Counted from the first letter of the stretch, positions 14,182 through 28,100 are shown. The stretch: 64,000 nucleotides of DNA from Anoplolepis gracilipes (GCF_047496725.1 NC_132972.1:13159001-13223000); one strand, 5' to 3'. Program-made: numbers and translations. Notes: generated by a model not told the origin, from the letters alone.

Positions 14182-14225
14182 TACGTGTGTGTGCGCGCGC
14201 GCGCGCATGCACGTGTGTGTACACA
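14182..14225. repeat. 44-base alternating purine-pyrimidine tract
   Basis: Strictly alternating purine and pyrimidine with a (GT)n, (GC)n, (GT)n layout. This composition is known to favour left-handed Z-DNA. It is also unstable as a microsatellite. Confidence 0.85.
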
Positions 14226-17200
14226 GATACGCGGCTATACATGACTATTAGTGTGACATTGCTGTATTATTAAATAACGTCAAGACGAGCATAGCGCCCG
14301 AGGCAGTTTCTACAGCTGTGTTGTTTTGCGAATTTTTGCATATTTTATATACACTTGTAGAGTGTCTGTGGAAAATCTAAGTATCTTGGGGAATCTTGGG
14401 AAGATTCAATTATTCGAATAGCGAGAAACTTTTCTTTAAATCTAAATATTTAAAGAAATAAAAAGATGTAAAACTCTTTTCTTTATAGCGTAGAAAATTA
14501 ATCCATTACAAACCCGGCAATCTCTTGACTTGAAGAATTAAATATTCATGTATCAAGATCAGAGAAAAAAAAATCAATGATCTCTGTTGAAGAAATTTTT
14601 TTAAAAATACCAAATTCCTAAGACGAAGATTATCAAAAAGTGAAGGAGGCGCATAATTTGATACGAGTATGCTATCCCCAAGACTTCGACGAAAAACACA
14701 GCAGAGTTTCAGTAATAATAATATAACATGAACATAATATGCGTTTCGACCATGATTTTGAGCGCAGCGCATCAAGCAACTCGAACGTGTGTAACTTCGC
14801 CGCGTTGCCGACCATGCATTAAAGATCATAGGCAGATCCTGGTCGTTTCGAGATGAAAAGGCGAGGGAAGGAACGTGGATATTGCGAAGCAACCACTGTT
14901 CGTCTCTCCATCCGCCACTTAACGCAACACATCATGCAGTATGCAGGCAGAGCTGCGCGCGGACATGACACCAGCCAATCGCGCAGAATACGTGGCGAGA
15001 GCGAGCGAGAAGGGCGCGAGGGAGTCCCTCGAGGGTGGGCAGGAGAAGAAAAAGAGAGAGGTAGAGAGGAGAGGGACGCGAACGAGGAGGGAGAGGATCC
15101 TGCGCGTGCCTCGGGGCGAAATCTTGGGCCTCGCGTGCCCAGGCATGGCCTCGTCTCACTCCTCGGTCTTCACGGTCAGAGGTCATCTTCGAGCACGAGC
15201 CACCTTCGGGTTCTCAACCTCCTCCCTCGCGAGAGTTGACGACGCCGATATAAACCGCATTATTAACGATCGTTCTCGCCGCGGCTTCACGAAGCTTCGA
15301 AATTCGCGACATTAATGAACCCGAACGGAATCCCACAAGTTCGAATAGTATACTTGACTAATGAAATCGTGAAAGTCAATTTTTTTTTTTTTTATTATTA
15401 GATTGTCTTTTTCTTTAATTATCTTAGTCTAAAGTACTTTTAATTTGCATGTTGTTATCTATTCTTGTTATTGACACAATAACTATTCAGTTTATTTTTC
15501 ACGTTGATATTTTTATAAACATATTCCCGAATCGAAATTTTTTTCGATCTCAATTTTTATATCTAACTTTTACTTTTCTGACATTTTAAACAGTTAGATC
15601 ATTAAACATTATATTTGGAAACTATTTAATTTATAGTTTTGTCGAAAGTTTGTTTTTAACAATAAGTGCTAAACTGTTTGCTTACTGTTTACTTGAGGTA
15701 CAAAATGAAAAGAGACAAGCACAATTTTCCTAAATTAAACTTCTCGAAATCCTCTAGAATCCATAAACATGGGAAAATTGAGATTGAAAATAGGAGCAAA
15801 ATCTCTATTCTCTCAACGACAAATTCTGTTAAATAACAACAAATATTTTGTCACGGTATCTTGATAATTGAAGAAAATTGAATTTATTATGATTGTGATA
15901 AAACGTCACTTAACGATATCCGTTTGAATTTACTAAAAGGACAATCAGAGAAAAATAATAGTCTATAAATAAATATTTAATTAAACTGTTTATATTTATT
16001 TTGTTGGATGAACTGTAACAGCTCTGAGCGATTGAACTTTCGGTGTACATAACGTGATTGAATCATTTGCATTCGTACGTCGCCAGAGGGTGATATATGG
16101 ATTAACGAGAAATTTAAATTATTTTACAAAATCTTTTTAAAAAACCGTATATACATAATTAAAAGTTTTTTTTATTATATACAAAATGAGATAAATACAT
16201 ATAAGAAATGAAATCCAACGCCACTCTATTAATATTTAATATCGCTTATCGTTAGCGCGATCAATTTTGGTGCAATATTCTATCTTGTATCGATAAATAA
16301 TCATCAGTATCACCGTCGATGTTGCAGGAATAAAGAATCGATGGCGCGTATCGTGAAAAAAGCACTTTTTTGCATGATAATGCCAACGTCTGCGCGTTAA
16401 ATGGAATTAACGATAGGTTGTTAGGTACCCTGGCATTTTCTACCTTTTCACGTGAGAAACGGAAAACCTTTAGCGTTTGTCGCAGACACGTGTTCGCGCG
16501 CTCGCCTTAGCAGCTTTACTCACGAAGACGATTCTTTTTTACACGCGCGCTACTCGTAGCCTTCGCTTTATGCGTACTAATTGAGATGGATGCGGAATTT
16601 GCGTAATTACATATTCCGAGAGGTCGAAAAACCGCGGGCCACTTTCGGGTGGTTCGCGCGCCTCGTCGATTTACGGTTTGTTTGTATGAACTGATTTGTA
16701 TGAGCACGCTCGCGCTATAAAGTCGAAGATATATTTCGCTGTTAACTCAACGTTTATTTTTTATAATCAAATATTTCAATAACTTTGAATTATCAATTTT
16801 TTTTTAGACTAGATTATTTCTTCTAATTTTTTCAAATGCGTACAAATAAATGATTTCATTATCTCTTCTGAAACGTAGCATCTCGGAGATATTACAAATT
16901 CAAATATTTATTTGAAATTTATATAGCAAATATTATCGAAATCAATTCACTTACATTTTTTATTCACACAGCTGGCTGTATTATTTACATGTGATTAATC
17001 TTTTATTTTCTTTAAATGAAGATAATAATGTGAAGAGCTTATGAATATGTGAAATACATATCAAGTAGCACTAACAAGTGTACACGTAATTGTAATTTAC
17101 TTATAATAATAATTTAAATAACTTTACTTATAATTTTAATTATTATTCATATTTTCTATCAAGAGATTAATATATTGATGTAAATCTATGAATACATATT

Positions 17201-17271
17201 TTAAAAATTTGTCTTCATTTTTTCTGCAATACTATGTAACCCTTTTGCCACGTGTGTACACTATTTTTTTA
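14226..17271. other. Non-coding; GC island at 14830-15320, AT-rich after
   Basis: The island at 14830-15320 is purine-rich on the + strand and has three overlapping open frames of 75-128 codons on the two strands. The mutual overlap and Arg/Glu-rich translations argue against coding. A second smaller CpG patch lies at 16400-16730. The rest is AT-rich, with nothing recognisable. Confidence 0.5.
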
Positions 17272-17608
17272 TCACTTGGGATGTAGAATTATCAGCAGAT
17301 CATAGCGATTGATAGACAGAAAGACAGAAATAATAGTAATTACGGTATACCACAAAGCGAAGCTCTCTCGAGAAGACCGCATTAAGCGGTTTCGAAAGAT
17401 CTGCGCGCAACAATCATTAACAAAAGTCTTATACGAGTCCGTTCGCAGGATCGAACGCTCATTCATTTTGCTTAATAACCGCAAATTATAGGTTATTGCG
17501 ACTTCATGGCCTACAACTTCTATAGATTTAAGTGAGGTAATGTGGCATTCCGTAACCTTGACAGCATCTAACACGCGCTTCGAATCCTCGTCAACTTGTA
17601 TCTTTTGC
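17272..17608 (-). CDS. Possible terminal coding exon, reverse strand
   Basis: Read on the - strand, an acceptor (TTTTGCTTGTTTCAG, AG at 17610-17609) is followed by 112 open codons ending in TGA at 17272-17274. This is long for a region this AT-rich. The predicted C-terminal part has mixed composition (for example KIQVDEDSKRVLDAV just after the acceptor) and a hydrophobic, membrane-like stretch near its end (around TVITIISVFLSI). An AATAAA-type signal is available on the - strand near 17000. I recognise no family. The frame also stays open upstream of the acceptor to 17691, so an unspliced fragment or decayed transposon is possible. No matching upstream exon is evident: the 24560 donor is in phase 0, whereas this exon needs phase 2. 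Confidence 0.22.
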
Positions 17609-17691
17609 CTGAAACAAGCAAAATTATGAGCGTTACATTTTGTTGGACGCGTCAATCGTATGGAATAATCCAAATCGAGATCAATACTCAA

Positions 17692-20600
17692 TATTCGATA
17701 TAATTCGATATGCGAAATGCTTTTCTTTTTATACCTATCAATAATCTTTTAATTTTATTAATTTTTTAAATTATTCCTGTGCGTATTACCTACACGCGCG
17801 CGTGTAATTGTGTAAAGATTATATAAATTTGTATAAGAGATATTGATTTCAAATTTTTTTAAATTAATTCTATTAATTTATATTAAATTATATTATACTA
17901 TATGAATTATATTAAAATTAATTTTATTAATATTGATTTTAATTTTTTAATTGATTAATATAATATTATTCGTGATATTGAAGGCTAAAAAAATTTATAT
18001 GTATAAAAGAAAGAAATTATTTTTAATACAGATATAATATAAATTTGATAAGCCATTTTTATAAATTTATTATTATATGTCTCACGTATTATATTCTCAT
18101 ATAGAGAACTGTCCGTGACACTTAATTTAATAAATCTGAAAGATTGAAAAATCTAATGTATAATTTCGCAACCTAATTCGAACTGATGTAAAATGTAACG
18201 TTTCTATTTTATTAATATAAGTTAATTTATTCTGTAATCAGTAAACTAAAACTAAAATACTTAAAGCAAAGAACCACTGAAAGACGTCGTTTACCGTAAT
18301 ATTCTACTTAGTCGTTGAATATCTGTTCCCTTTTTCTTGTCAAGCATGCAGACACACAGAGGAAACAGAAACTTCACTGTTTTTTTTTTTTTTTTTTTTT
18401 GTTATGTCTACTACTGTTCTTGTAACTATGCTTCAGTAACGTTTTTATTCTCATATATAAGAGATATAATATTAACTAAAATATACTCGTGTCAAAAAGG
18501 TTCTTTTAAATTATAAGAAAATGTTGAAAATGTTATGTTCATGCTATACTCTCACCATACTCAATAAACATGAATATAGAGAGAAAATGTGATATTACGT
18601 TACATTTATCAATCTACATTTTCTTTAATTATTATTTATTAATTCGAATACATTTACATTCATCCATAACGACAAGATAGAGCACATTATTCATACATGT
18701 AGGTCGTTATTCTTTAAGATATCTTCCTTAATGATTGAAGTCATAGTAAATTTCTGGGAAATGATCTTAAATCATAGATCCGGTTTGAGATGATGATAAA
18801 ACGCTGGGAAAGCTCGAACCGGTTCTCGTATGATAGATATCCTCCAGTTCTTGTTGGAAAGTCGATTTTCTCTAGCGAGTTTCGTTTCAACTGGATATAA
18901 GGAAAGCGAGATAAACTTTCATATATATTGACATATATATTTGTAAATCTTGAAAATAATAATACAAACTGGAATATTTAAAGATTTTTAATATTAATTC
19001 TAATTTAAATAAAAAGGAAACATACATTGTTCTTAAAAATAAAATACATTAGTGATCTCATTATACATTTAATTTTCCGCTTTTTTTGTAAAATATATGT
19101 ATTGATATTAGAAACTTACAACGATACAATTAATTTTAATAGCAGTTATTATTTTATACGTATTGCCACATAAATATTTTTTCTTTTTTGAAAGAATAGC
19201 TATTGTCTATTGCCCGCTAGATAATTCAGACGTTGAAGATAATAGAAGAACTCTATATCTTTATCTCTCTTGGAAACTAACCGGATAATCTTTAGTAGTC
19301 GGTAATGTAGTCGGTAAGAAGGATTTCTGTACTGTATAGGAAGATTCAACGAGAGATATTATGTACCATTTCCCAGCAGATGACTCCAGCATCTGACTAC
19401 CAGCGAATAGGCAGTCGAAGCTATCTTTATCGACCATAAAAAGACCAGGAAAAGTTTTCGGCTTTTCGATATATTTATACTTATATTTGCAAAATAGATG
19501 TTTTTTCATTCAAGACGTATCATTTAACCTGTCATCTATGAATTATATAATTAATTAATTTAGTTTTTATTTCTTCTTCATAAAAAGTTGTATGTATCAA
19601 TATAACAAACAACAAAATACAGACATTTTTATAAATTAAGCTTGAATATTGAACAAATGTGTAGATTATTACACTCTCTATTTGTGCCAAATCATATACT
19701 TTAACAGGAATTTAATCTTTGTTATAAAGATAAATTCTAATAGAAATTCTAAAGAAAAGGGAAGATATTGTTACTATGAATTAATCATTTTAATTTAATC
19801 TACTTTTTAAAAAAGTTATCATAAATAATGCAGTAATTTACTTTTATGTACGTAATTTTATTTAAAATACTATTATTACAAGAAAGTTTATTCAATGTAA
19901 ATATAAATATATTATTGAATAATGAGTGTAAAATCGATGATTAAAGTTTCGGAATTATTGTGCGAACGACTTTTCTTTAAGTTATAATAAAATAATGTAA
20001 TATTTAAACTTTTATATCGTCTGTGTGATTCTTAATTAAAAGTGCATTACGTGGTCTAGGCGCTATTAATGATCTGCGATTACTGCATCAGCAGTAAGAT
20101 TAACATGCAAATCACTCGCGACTATTGTGCGTCTTGTAATCCGTCGTCATTTCTTTCGTCATCGGATGTAGATACTAATACAGATGAAGTGAGATATCAC
20201 AATTTTTGTCTGACCGTCAGCAACATTGCTCACTCGACAATAAGAGATATGCGCAAAGCTAAGAGGCAAAACATTTAATGAGGCAATTCACCGTACATCG
20301 CGCATCTCGCAAGATGATAAGGACCGATAAGTGCAATTATACATATATGTCGATCTAGCATCTCTGTCTCTATGTCTTCGTTTAAGCGAAGTTCACGATT
20401 AATTACCGTACGGGAATTTTGTATTTATTTCCTAAAATTAGAATCTTCTCTTATTTTAGAGAAAAGAGACTTTTTATAGTTTAGAAAGTACGCGTTAAAC
20501 TCTTTTACTTTGCCTCATAAATAAAAGTTAAAATCTCAAAAAATTATGGAATGTGAGTATTATTATTTCGTGAAGAAGAATGAAAGAGTTCTAGACGTAT

Positions 20601-23584
20601 TTTACGAATCGTACTTATAAATTACACACTTTATAAATATTAATATTTTTTATTTATTTAAAGACACACATTATATATGATATATTGTAATTATTATCGT
20701 TCCATGACGAATTATCTTTTTTCGAAGCAAAGTATCCTATCCGAGATAAACGACGTTAGCTTTCGGGGAACCCTCGATTGTACGATACACGACGTATGTG
20801 TGTATACATATATGACGTATATCGGCGTATATATGTGTACCATAGTCGTACAGATTACGCGGGCCTATATCGGTGCCTTCGGCTGTATTGTACTCCATCC
20901 AGGAAGGAAGGAGCTCCCACTCTACGTGCCTCATCTCACCTAACCGACGGTGTATTCTTCGGCACGTACAATGGCTAACTCAACGTGGATTGAGTTGCAC
21001 CTTACCAGCGATACCGATGCGACGAAGAATGGTCAATTGTTGGTCGCATTGGCAAAGTCGCGCCGGACAGTTCTTTCTTTCTCTCTCTCTCTCTTTCCTC
21101 CTCGAGATTTTACACGCAGATATATACTGGTGCGAGAGACGCCCTTCTCTCCTCCGTGACTTTTTTTCCTTGCGTGGGCCGGGATAAGGGCAAAGACATC
21201 TTCTACCGTTACCGGTGATGTTATCTCCTTATTGATAGAGGTTGTGCGCGGAACGAGGAATTTTTAATTAGCCTGGAGCATTTCGATTAAATCTTGTCGC
21301 GTAATTACGTTGGCGGATCCTGTACGTCACATATTTACAATGAGTTATAAAATTGTGTTTATACTCGAGCACGCGTAGAATGAGTACACATCGCATCTAA
21401 AAGATTGATTATGTAAGATTAAGAATTGATGGCTCTTAGCTTTAGAAAGCAGTAGAAATTAAAAAAGAAAAAAAAAATTAATGGCTCCCTAAAAAAGATA
21501 ATAGCACTATTATTTTGATATCCAATAATAATATTAGAATTGTATCATCTTTCTAAGATTTAATAATTTTGTGATGTCCTTTATTAAAGATGCAACATAG
21601 TAAAAAAAGCAATGCGAACGTGCTTTTACACTGTTTGGATTATGCGTTAGTAAAATGGAGAAATAGCTAATATTTAATATTCACACACAATGCGATGAAC
21701 GAACACGAAATTTATTTGAATCAGAGATCCGCTTGCATGCTTTCCACATATGATTCCAGCGACTTGATTCATCCGATTTATATTAGACATTCGATGTGTT
21801 CACGCGTGTTCGCGTTGTATTCGTTCAAGCGTAAATTCTATAAGGAATTATTCCTTTTTCTTCATTACATTTAAGATTTAGAAATAAATTGTTGAAATGA
21901 AATTTTAATGTGCAAAGTCGATTAATTGGAGTATACTGCAATTTCGTCTCGCTACATTGCTTATGAAATATTTTATTCAAACAGCTGTGTAAGTTAATTT
22001 ATATTATCGCGAGAAATCATTGCATGATTATATTTACCGCATTAAAATAGCCTCGCAATAAATGTTAACGAAGAAACCGTAAAAATAATTGTAATCTTAA
22101 TTAATTCACACTCTCAAGCAGAGAGCGAATTAACATTTGCTCTTCGTTGAGTGTATAAAGAAGACGAAAAGCAGAGAAAAAAATCAAAGCTAATTTATAC
22201 TTAAATAAATATCCACCGTTGAAAACTTTTACGAAGATACAAACTACCTCCAATTATATAAGAACGCATCGAAACTTATGAACAGGAAATATCACGATGG
22301 CACGTTATTATAGGAAGCAGAAGAGAGGGATGCAATCAACGAGTGGTGATTTGCACTTAATGGCGTGACCACTGATCCTTGATGATCTTTGACACCCGAA
22401 TACTATATTCCAATAATTAATCCATCCAGTTTGATACGAAATTTATGAACTTAGTGATGTTGTTGCTTGCAAAATATATATTTATATTATTTTTTTTTTT
22501 AAATTCTACTTTAGGCGATTTCAGAAACAGAGAGCACACAGCCTTCCTAATTATATCTAAAGTGTTATATCTATCAGTTATATTTAAAAAATATGAAGAA
22601 ATTTTGACATAATGCAACATATTGTTATCTACAAATTAGATTATAATAAGCACAAAAATTTCTCAGCTTGTTTTATACAAGTATTAAAGCAGATAGAACG
22701 TTAATTTCTTAAAAATGCATCTGAAATATATGTTTTTTTCACGGTTCTAAAAATTATGAGAAGCAACGTTTATACATTCTTTTTCTTATTTGAACAAAGT
22801 CTAGTTGTTTGAAATAAAACAAAAAGAAGGCGAACATAAAATAAATTAGGACTGTCGTGGGCAGCGGTGAATTAAAGCTGCCAGCGCAAGTGAGCGCTCC
22901 TTTTTTTCAACGTGTCACTTCTGTCGTCGATCACTAATCTTAAAAAGGAGCGCGTACAATCAAATATTTCACGTTGTCAACCAGTTAGAAAGTCCTGCTT
23001 GTTCACCGAGTACGGCGAGTCACTTCTCAAAAATGTCAACTCTCATGCATTAATCATATCTGCTCGCACGATTCTCTAACGACATCCGATCTCAATGGCT
23101 ACCGTGTTATGAGCAAACTGAGTTTGTATCCATCGAACTCATTGAGCGTTCCAATGTAATTGCCGTGTAAACGCGAATGTAAGATCCTCGAGAACCGATA
23201 CTCTCATCGCTTAAGCTGCATAAGAATATCTACAAAAGTGGTTTCGCAATCAATGAAGGGATAAGCGACGATCAGTACGCATCTGTCGACGAATGCAAAC
23301 TCTATGACTAGTAGTCTTTTTCAACGAAATAGGATTTTATCACAACGCGTGCGTGAATATCGTTGACAACTGTAATCCATATTTATGACCCGCATAACGC
23401 GAACTATCTTCCGTCTTTTTGAGCTCGGGAAGTTTTATGCCGAATATTCACGACATGAATATGACACATAAAGGATACCAAAAAATCGAATACTGCAAAA
23501 GTTTTTTAAGTTATAATATTGAATACTGACGGTTTTTACAGAGATTTAAATTTACATCATATCAAAAATTTTAATTTATTTTTT
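17692..23584. other. Non-coding, mostly very AT-rich; one CpG island
   Basis: Holds a poly-T run at 18380-18400, a perfect two-copy 12-bp tandem (GTAGTCGGTAAT/G) at 19295-19318, and a CpG island at about 20750-21320 whose centre includes the palindrome CGTAATTACG (21300-21309). Open frames at 19261-19509 (-, 82 codons) and 20069-20278 (+, 69 codons, five Cys) have no splice, promoter or family support. Confidence 0.5.
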
Positions 23585-23620
23585 AGAGAGAGAGAGAGAG
23601 AGAGGGAGAGAGAAAGAGAA
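23585..23620. repeat. (GA)n microsatellite
   Basis: Imperfect GA run with AGGGAG and AAAGAG interruptions. Confidence 0.9.
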
Positions 23621-23887
23621 ATTAAGTAGTCATTTCATATATCGAGGAAGATTTTAGCTCGTAATACGAAAAATTTTTTATTCAAAAGATGATGATAAGG
23701 ATTTATGATTATTAATAGAGTTACATATTTTTATGTTTAAGAAGAAGTACATACGATACGAAAATCTAAATTTGAGATCAAATAAAAAAATCTGGTCCGA
23801 AGGATAGACAAACAAAGGAGAATTATTCCCGTATCAGATAAAACTTTATTAATAATTGTCAAAGAAAAATGATCCTCGGGCTACTCG

Positions 23888-23922
23888 CGGCGTAATTAAA
23901 TGTCACGCAAATAATTACGCCG
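23888..23922. repeat. Perfect inverted repeat, 11-bp arms
   Basis: CGGCGTAATTA at 23888-23898 and its exact reverse complement TAATTACGCCG at 23912-23922, separated by 13 bases. Each arm contains a TAATTA core, a known homeodomain-type recognition sequence, so a paired binding site is one reading. A small hairpin is another. Confidence 0.75.
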
Positions 23923-24559
23923 TTTTCATAATAACTCTTTTATTCGCTTCCAGAGTTTAGATTTCAAGGGGCTTTGTATAAATGCCCATTTAATTGCAAT
24001 AAAAGCATATAAAATAACAGATTATCAATTGTATCATGTTATGCTTTCACATTTATAAAAAAGAATGCAGGGAGATACATGACACGTATCTACCATGTAA
24101 GTCCGCAAAACGAGAGACTTTTTCAGGATTTTCTCAATGACATGATTGTGAAAAAATGAAAAAAATAATGTTTTAGTATGGATTCTGTAAGCTTATTAAA
24201 ATAACGTTTATATACGTTTACAATTATTCTGACGCACGTAAAAATGAATATAAACGCATATCGAGAAAATACGGAGATTTTATTTAATAAAGAAATGCAA
24301 TAACAATTCAATAATTTACCACTTAATCAGTAATAATAATAAAATATTGCTAGCTCAATATTAAATTAAAATTGTATATATACATATATATAGAATATTC
24401 TTTCTGCTCTTCGTCTATAATAAAAATGATTCGAGTATAAAAGTGCGTATACAATATCAGTGTTATGCAAATTCGTGCGTTCCATCAGTGCACCGAAACT
24501 TTGTGTATTTCCCGAACGTAAGCTTACACTACACGTAGTTATTCATACCACTCACTTAC

Positions 24560-24883
24560 GCGATGCAGACACGCTCCGGCAAGCCATACCGTAATTTCCC
24601 TAACCATAACGTTCCCTTTTTTCCGCTCGCCGGATTCTGCACATGGGGTGGCCCTAATAACGCCGGGAAATAATCGGTCAGGATCCGCGATGGAGTGGGT
24701 AGGCTTTCCTTTCCTCTCCTCCTCCCTTCTCTGTTCCGATCTCAAAATCGCGGGGGAGCGGACGCGGCATACCATTGAAATTAAAAGCCTTGAGGGAGCG
24801 AGCACCAAACGGCGTAATTTCTGTCCCGCCTGTGTCATTGGCGGGGAGAGACCGTGATCTCTGGTGTAGTCGAGTAGTGCCAT
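24560..24883 (-). CDS. Candidate first coding exon, reverse strand
   Basis: On the - strand an ATG at 24883-24881, in a strong Kozak-like context (ACCATGG), opens 108 codons that reach a consensus donor GTAAGTGAG (first intron base 24559) in phase 0. Without splicing, the frame would stop six codons later at 24539. The predicted peptide starts MALLDYTRDHGLSPP, is basic in its middle (around EQRREEERKGK) and has no domain I recognise. An initiator-like TCAGTC lies 48 bases upstream, so leader, start and donor are compactly arranged. The region is a GC island, in which open frames arise easily, and the + strand is also open for 69 codons here. Treat it as a plausible gene start or lncRNA exon, not as established. 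Confidence 0.3.
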
Positions 24884-24927
24884 GGTAAATCCTACGCGAT
24901 TATCCTACGTGTCCGATTGACGTGCGC

Positions 24928-24933
24928 GACTGA
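24928..24933 (-). promoter_or_regulatory. Initiator-like TCAGTC upstream of the reverse-strand exon
   Basis: On the - strand TCAGTC gives a +1 A at 24931. A downstream-element-like GGATA lies at +27 to +31, one base off the usual +28 position. The implied leader is only 48 bases. This follows the insect Inr/DPE promoter type, and its use here is inferred. Confidence 0.3.
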
Positions 24934-25151
24934 TGTTAGGATGGCTGTGAAGAAGTGCTGGCCACATACGTTTTACTAGCAACTGCTTTATCAATATAAT
25001 ATATTGCGTTATTTATCAGTTATCAAGTATTATCAGCACGATGACAATGAATATTTAAATGTTTAAAAATATTATTAGGTTTCCATTAAAACCATGAAAA
25101 TTAATCATGAGTAAAGATTAAAAAATTATAATATAGTAGAAAAATTCATTA

Positions 25152-25187
<36 letters not shown>

Positions 25188-28100
25188 TATATAATTTCTT
25201 GGCATCGTATGTCAAGAAATATCCGACAACATGACTTGTATATCTATACTTCCAACAGCGAAGCGTTATGATTGAACAGATTTATTTGAAAGGAAACCCA
25301 GGTTACTTATAAGTTACTTATAATTGACTTTTGGAAACTAAAAAGAAGCTACGATATTACATTCTAGCATTAAAGTAAAGTGGCCATATCTAAGTTCTAT
25401 TCAATAGCCAATACAAGAGACGCGTCGGCTTTTCATCGGTCATTACAAGTTGAAACATTGATTATATACATGTCTTCTTAGCCGGTTTCGAAAGGCCACA
25501 TGTTTTCAGAGTCATTTATGAAGAAGCGCTAATATTCTCTCATACTTACTTATTTTGTATAATTATCAGGAATATAGAAAAAATTTGAAGCTGTTTTAAA
25601 ATGCATAGTTTAATAAGCCGCATATATTATAGTTTCTAATTGGTTTATTTGTATTTTTCAATTATTAAGAAAATTAAAACAAACGATAATTTAAATAAAT
25701 TTTACATAAAAATTATTTTTCTTTAATTTTAACATTAAAACGCGCGCAGAATGCGCTTCAGCTTTAAATACTTTAAATTTTTGCAGTTTATTTTGCATAT
25801 CACATTTTCTTTCATTTGTCTTATTTAATATTGTTTTTGTTCAAAGTTTATTTTCGAACTGATTAACAATAGTATTTAGAATGAGTGATAATACAGAATA
25901 CATAAAGAAGTTAGTTTTTTATATTCTCCTTGTCTAAAATGTAGCAAAAATAGTTATATTAATTAAAAAAAAAAAAAAAAGTATATATCTCGTAATTGCG
26001 CAATTACAAGTTTTCAGCTACTGTAACTCGGCTTACTTGGAACTAACAATACTATCCTTCAAGTTGGCTTGCCGTGCTCAGCATGCAAGATAATATTCAC
26101 GTAATAACGTACTTCTCTACCACATCTCTAATCTTTCGACCCTAATCTACAATTCCTACATAATCTTGATAAAAGCAACGCAACAGGATCTTCACTCTTG
26201 TAAATGTAATTGTACGAGCAAAAACGCGATTAATAGCCAGTTAAAGCTATTAAAACGAACGTGTTGTCAGAGAAAGAGAGAGCGTTAGCTTTTTAAATCT
26301 TATTCGTTGATATATGAAGGAAGCATTAACAATAAGACTTAAAAAAAACATGTGTTACTCTCTCTTTCTTTATTATTTATGTAAATATTTTTCTTGATTG
26401 AAAAAACATTATATATATTAAATTCGTCATATATATTTAAACATCTTAATAGCTATATCATCAATTTTCTTCTATTTATAAACATATTAAAATTTTGAAA
26501 ATACATGTACTAGCAAAGATACGCAAATTTAAATTATATATATATTTAAGAATATTAATATATTATATATTGATAAAGTAAAAAAAAAATTATGTATTCA
26601 TTACTTATATAACTGCAAAATCAAATTTATTTAGTCAAAATCTTGATGCACAAATTAAATTAAAAATAGTAAAACATGCTTAGAAAGATCGATAATTAAA
26701 CTTTGATATCTTGAAGCTAAACTCATCAGAAGAAGTCAGTCCTCAAAGTACATACGATACTGTGAACAACGATAACGCTAATAAGCGACCAATTGTTTAA
26801 GACTACGCCGACTGTCTTCGTCCCGCACGATCACGGGGGCAATTACCGATTATCCATTTTTCACCGTCGTCGAGCACAATCCTTCCTTCGGCGCGCAAAT
26901 GCCTGAGATGGGGCACGACAGTCGGACTGGAACATTGGACAGCGAAATGCAGGAAGAAAATGAGGGACGAGCCTGTACGCGACGTTGTTTCGTTGCTCGT
27001 TTTGCAGCGCAACCGTCTGGCAGAAATGATTACGTTGAAAATCTACGTTACCGCTACATACAGAGAGCATACATCATTACAGAATACATCACACACATTA
27101 GAGAACATCCTTCCAATAAATCATTACAAATAACAAACTAGTTTATAATCGGGGCAGACGATGTCTAGATGTATTGGAAGAAGAATGTACCTAATATGTT
27201 GAATGCTGTGCGGTGAGTCATTTGGATGCAAACGAGAAACATTTGACGTTTGTTCATACGATGCGCATTTATTTTATATAGTATAATGCATAAAATTAAC
27301 ATGTATACAGTCAAAGAAACTTCAACGAGAAAACCAACACTTGACAAAAACAGACCAGAGGAATTAACTATACTAGAAAACTGTGTATGTAGGTACACAT
27401 ATTTGAATTACAAACGAAAATTAATTTAGTGCATTTGTACGCTTAAAAAAATGTTATGTGAGAACTCAGTTTTCAAACATTCCCGCGTATTTCTGATTAA
27501 ATGTACTTTTTTAATGCTAAAGTGAACTGAGCTGCCGGAAATCGCGATCGAGGGATACTCGGGCAAGTCGGTTCCCTGAATCGATAAATCTTGAACGATC
27601 CATTTCGAATCGCGATAATACCTCTCGAGTTTTTCGATCGGGATCTGGTTCGATTCCCCGATGCCGCGAGTAGATGAGGAAAAAAGCTCGCCTGCGCTCC
27701 GGCATCTGCTCGTTTGCCCTAGATTCGGCCCGTGCGCGTGCGAGGCACAAGATCACGCACACGTGCACGCGAGGAACAATCACACGTATACGCGCGTTAT
27801 GAACGGACGAACAAGGTGCGTTGGTCACTAGGGCGTTGACCTGATGCTGGACTGGACCAAACGAGCGCGAGCCGAGCGGAATCTCGAGGAAGAAGGGACG
27901 GAATGGCACGAAAGAAGCAAAAGATCGAGAGAGGATCGTTATACGCGAGGAAAAAGAGAGATCCGGGCAGATATATGGAAACTTATTCGCGCGATGTTTG
28001 CGCGAATGTGCGAATGCGAAAAAAAATGAAAGAAAAATGCATAGAAAAAAGTAATAATAATAAGAAAACTAGGAAATATTTTCGAAGGAATTATTATGCG

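Noticed and set aside
14853..15315. Overlapping + strand frames of 128 and 124 codons
   Set aside because: Purine-rich composition gives Arg/Glu-rich translations in two frames plus two - strand frames. No splice or promoter signal.
20069..20278. 69-codon ATG frame with five Cys residues
   Set aside because: No promoter, splice signal or recognisable Cys pattern. Length is within chance for the window.
27647..27657. GGTTCGATTCC, a tRNA B-box-like sequence (also at 51901-51911)
   Set aside because: No matching A box, T-stem or acceptor stem could be folded around either copy.
27517..27909. 130-codon frame on the - strand
   Set aside because: Begins with GTG, has no exon signals and lies in a GC island. 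No domain recognised.
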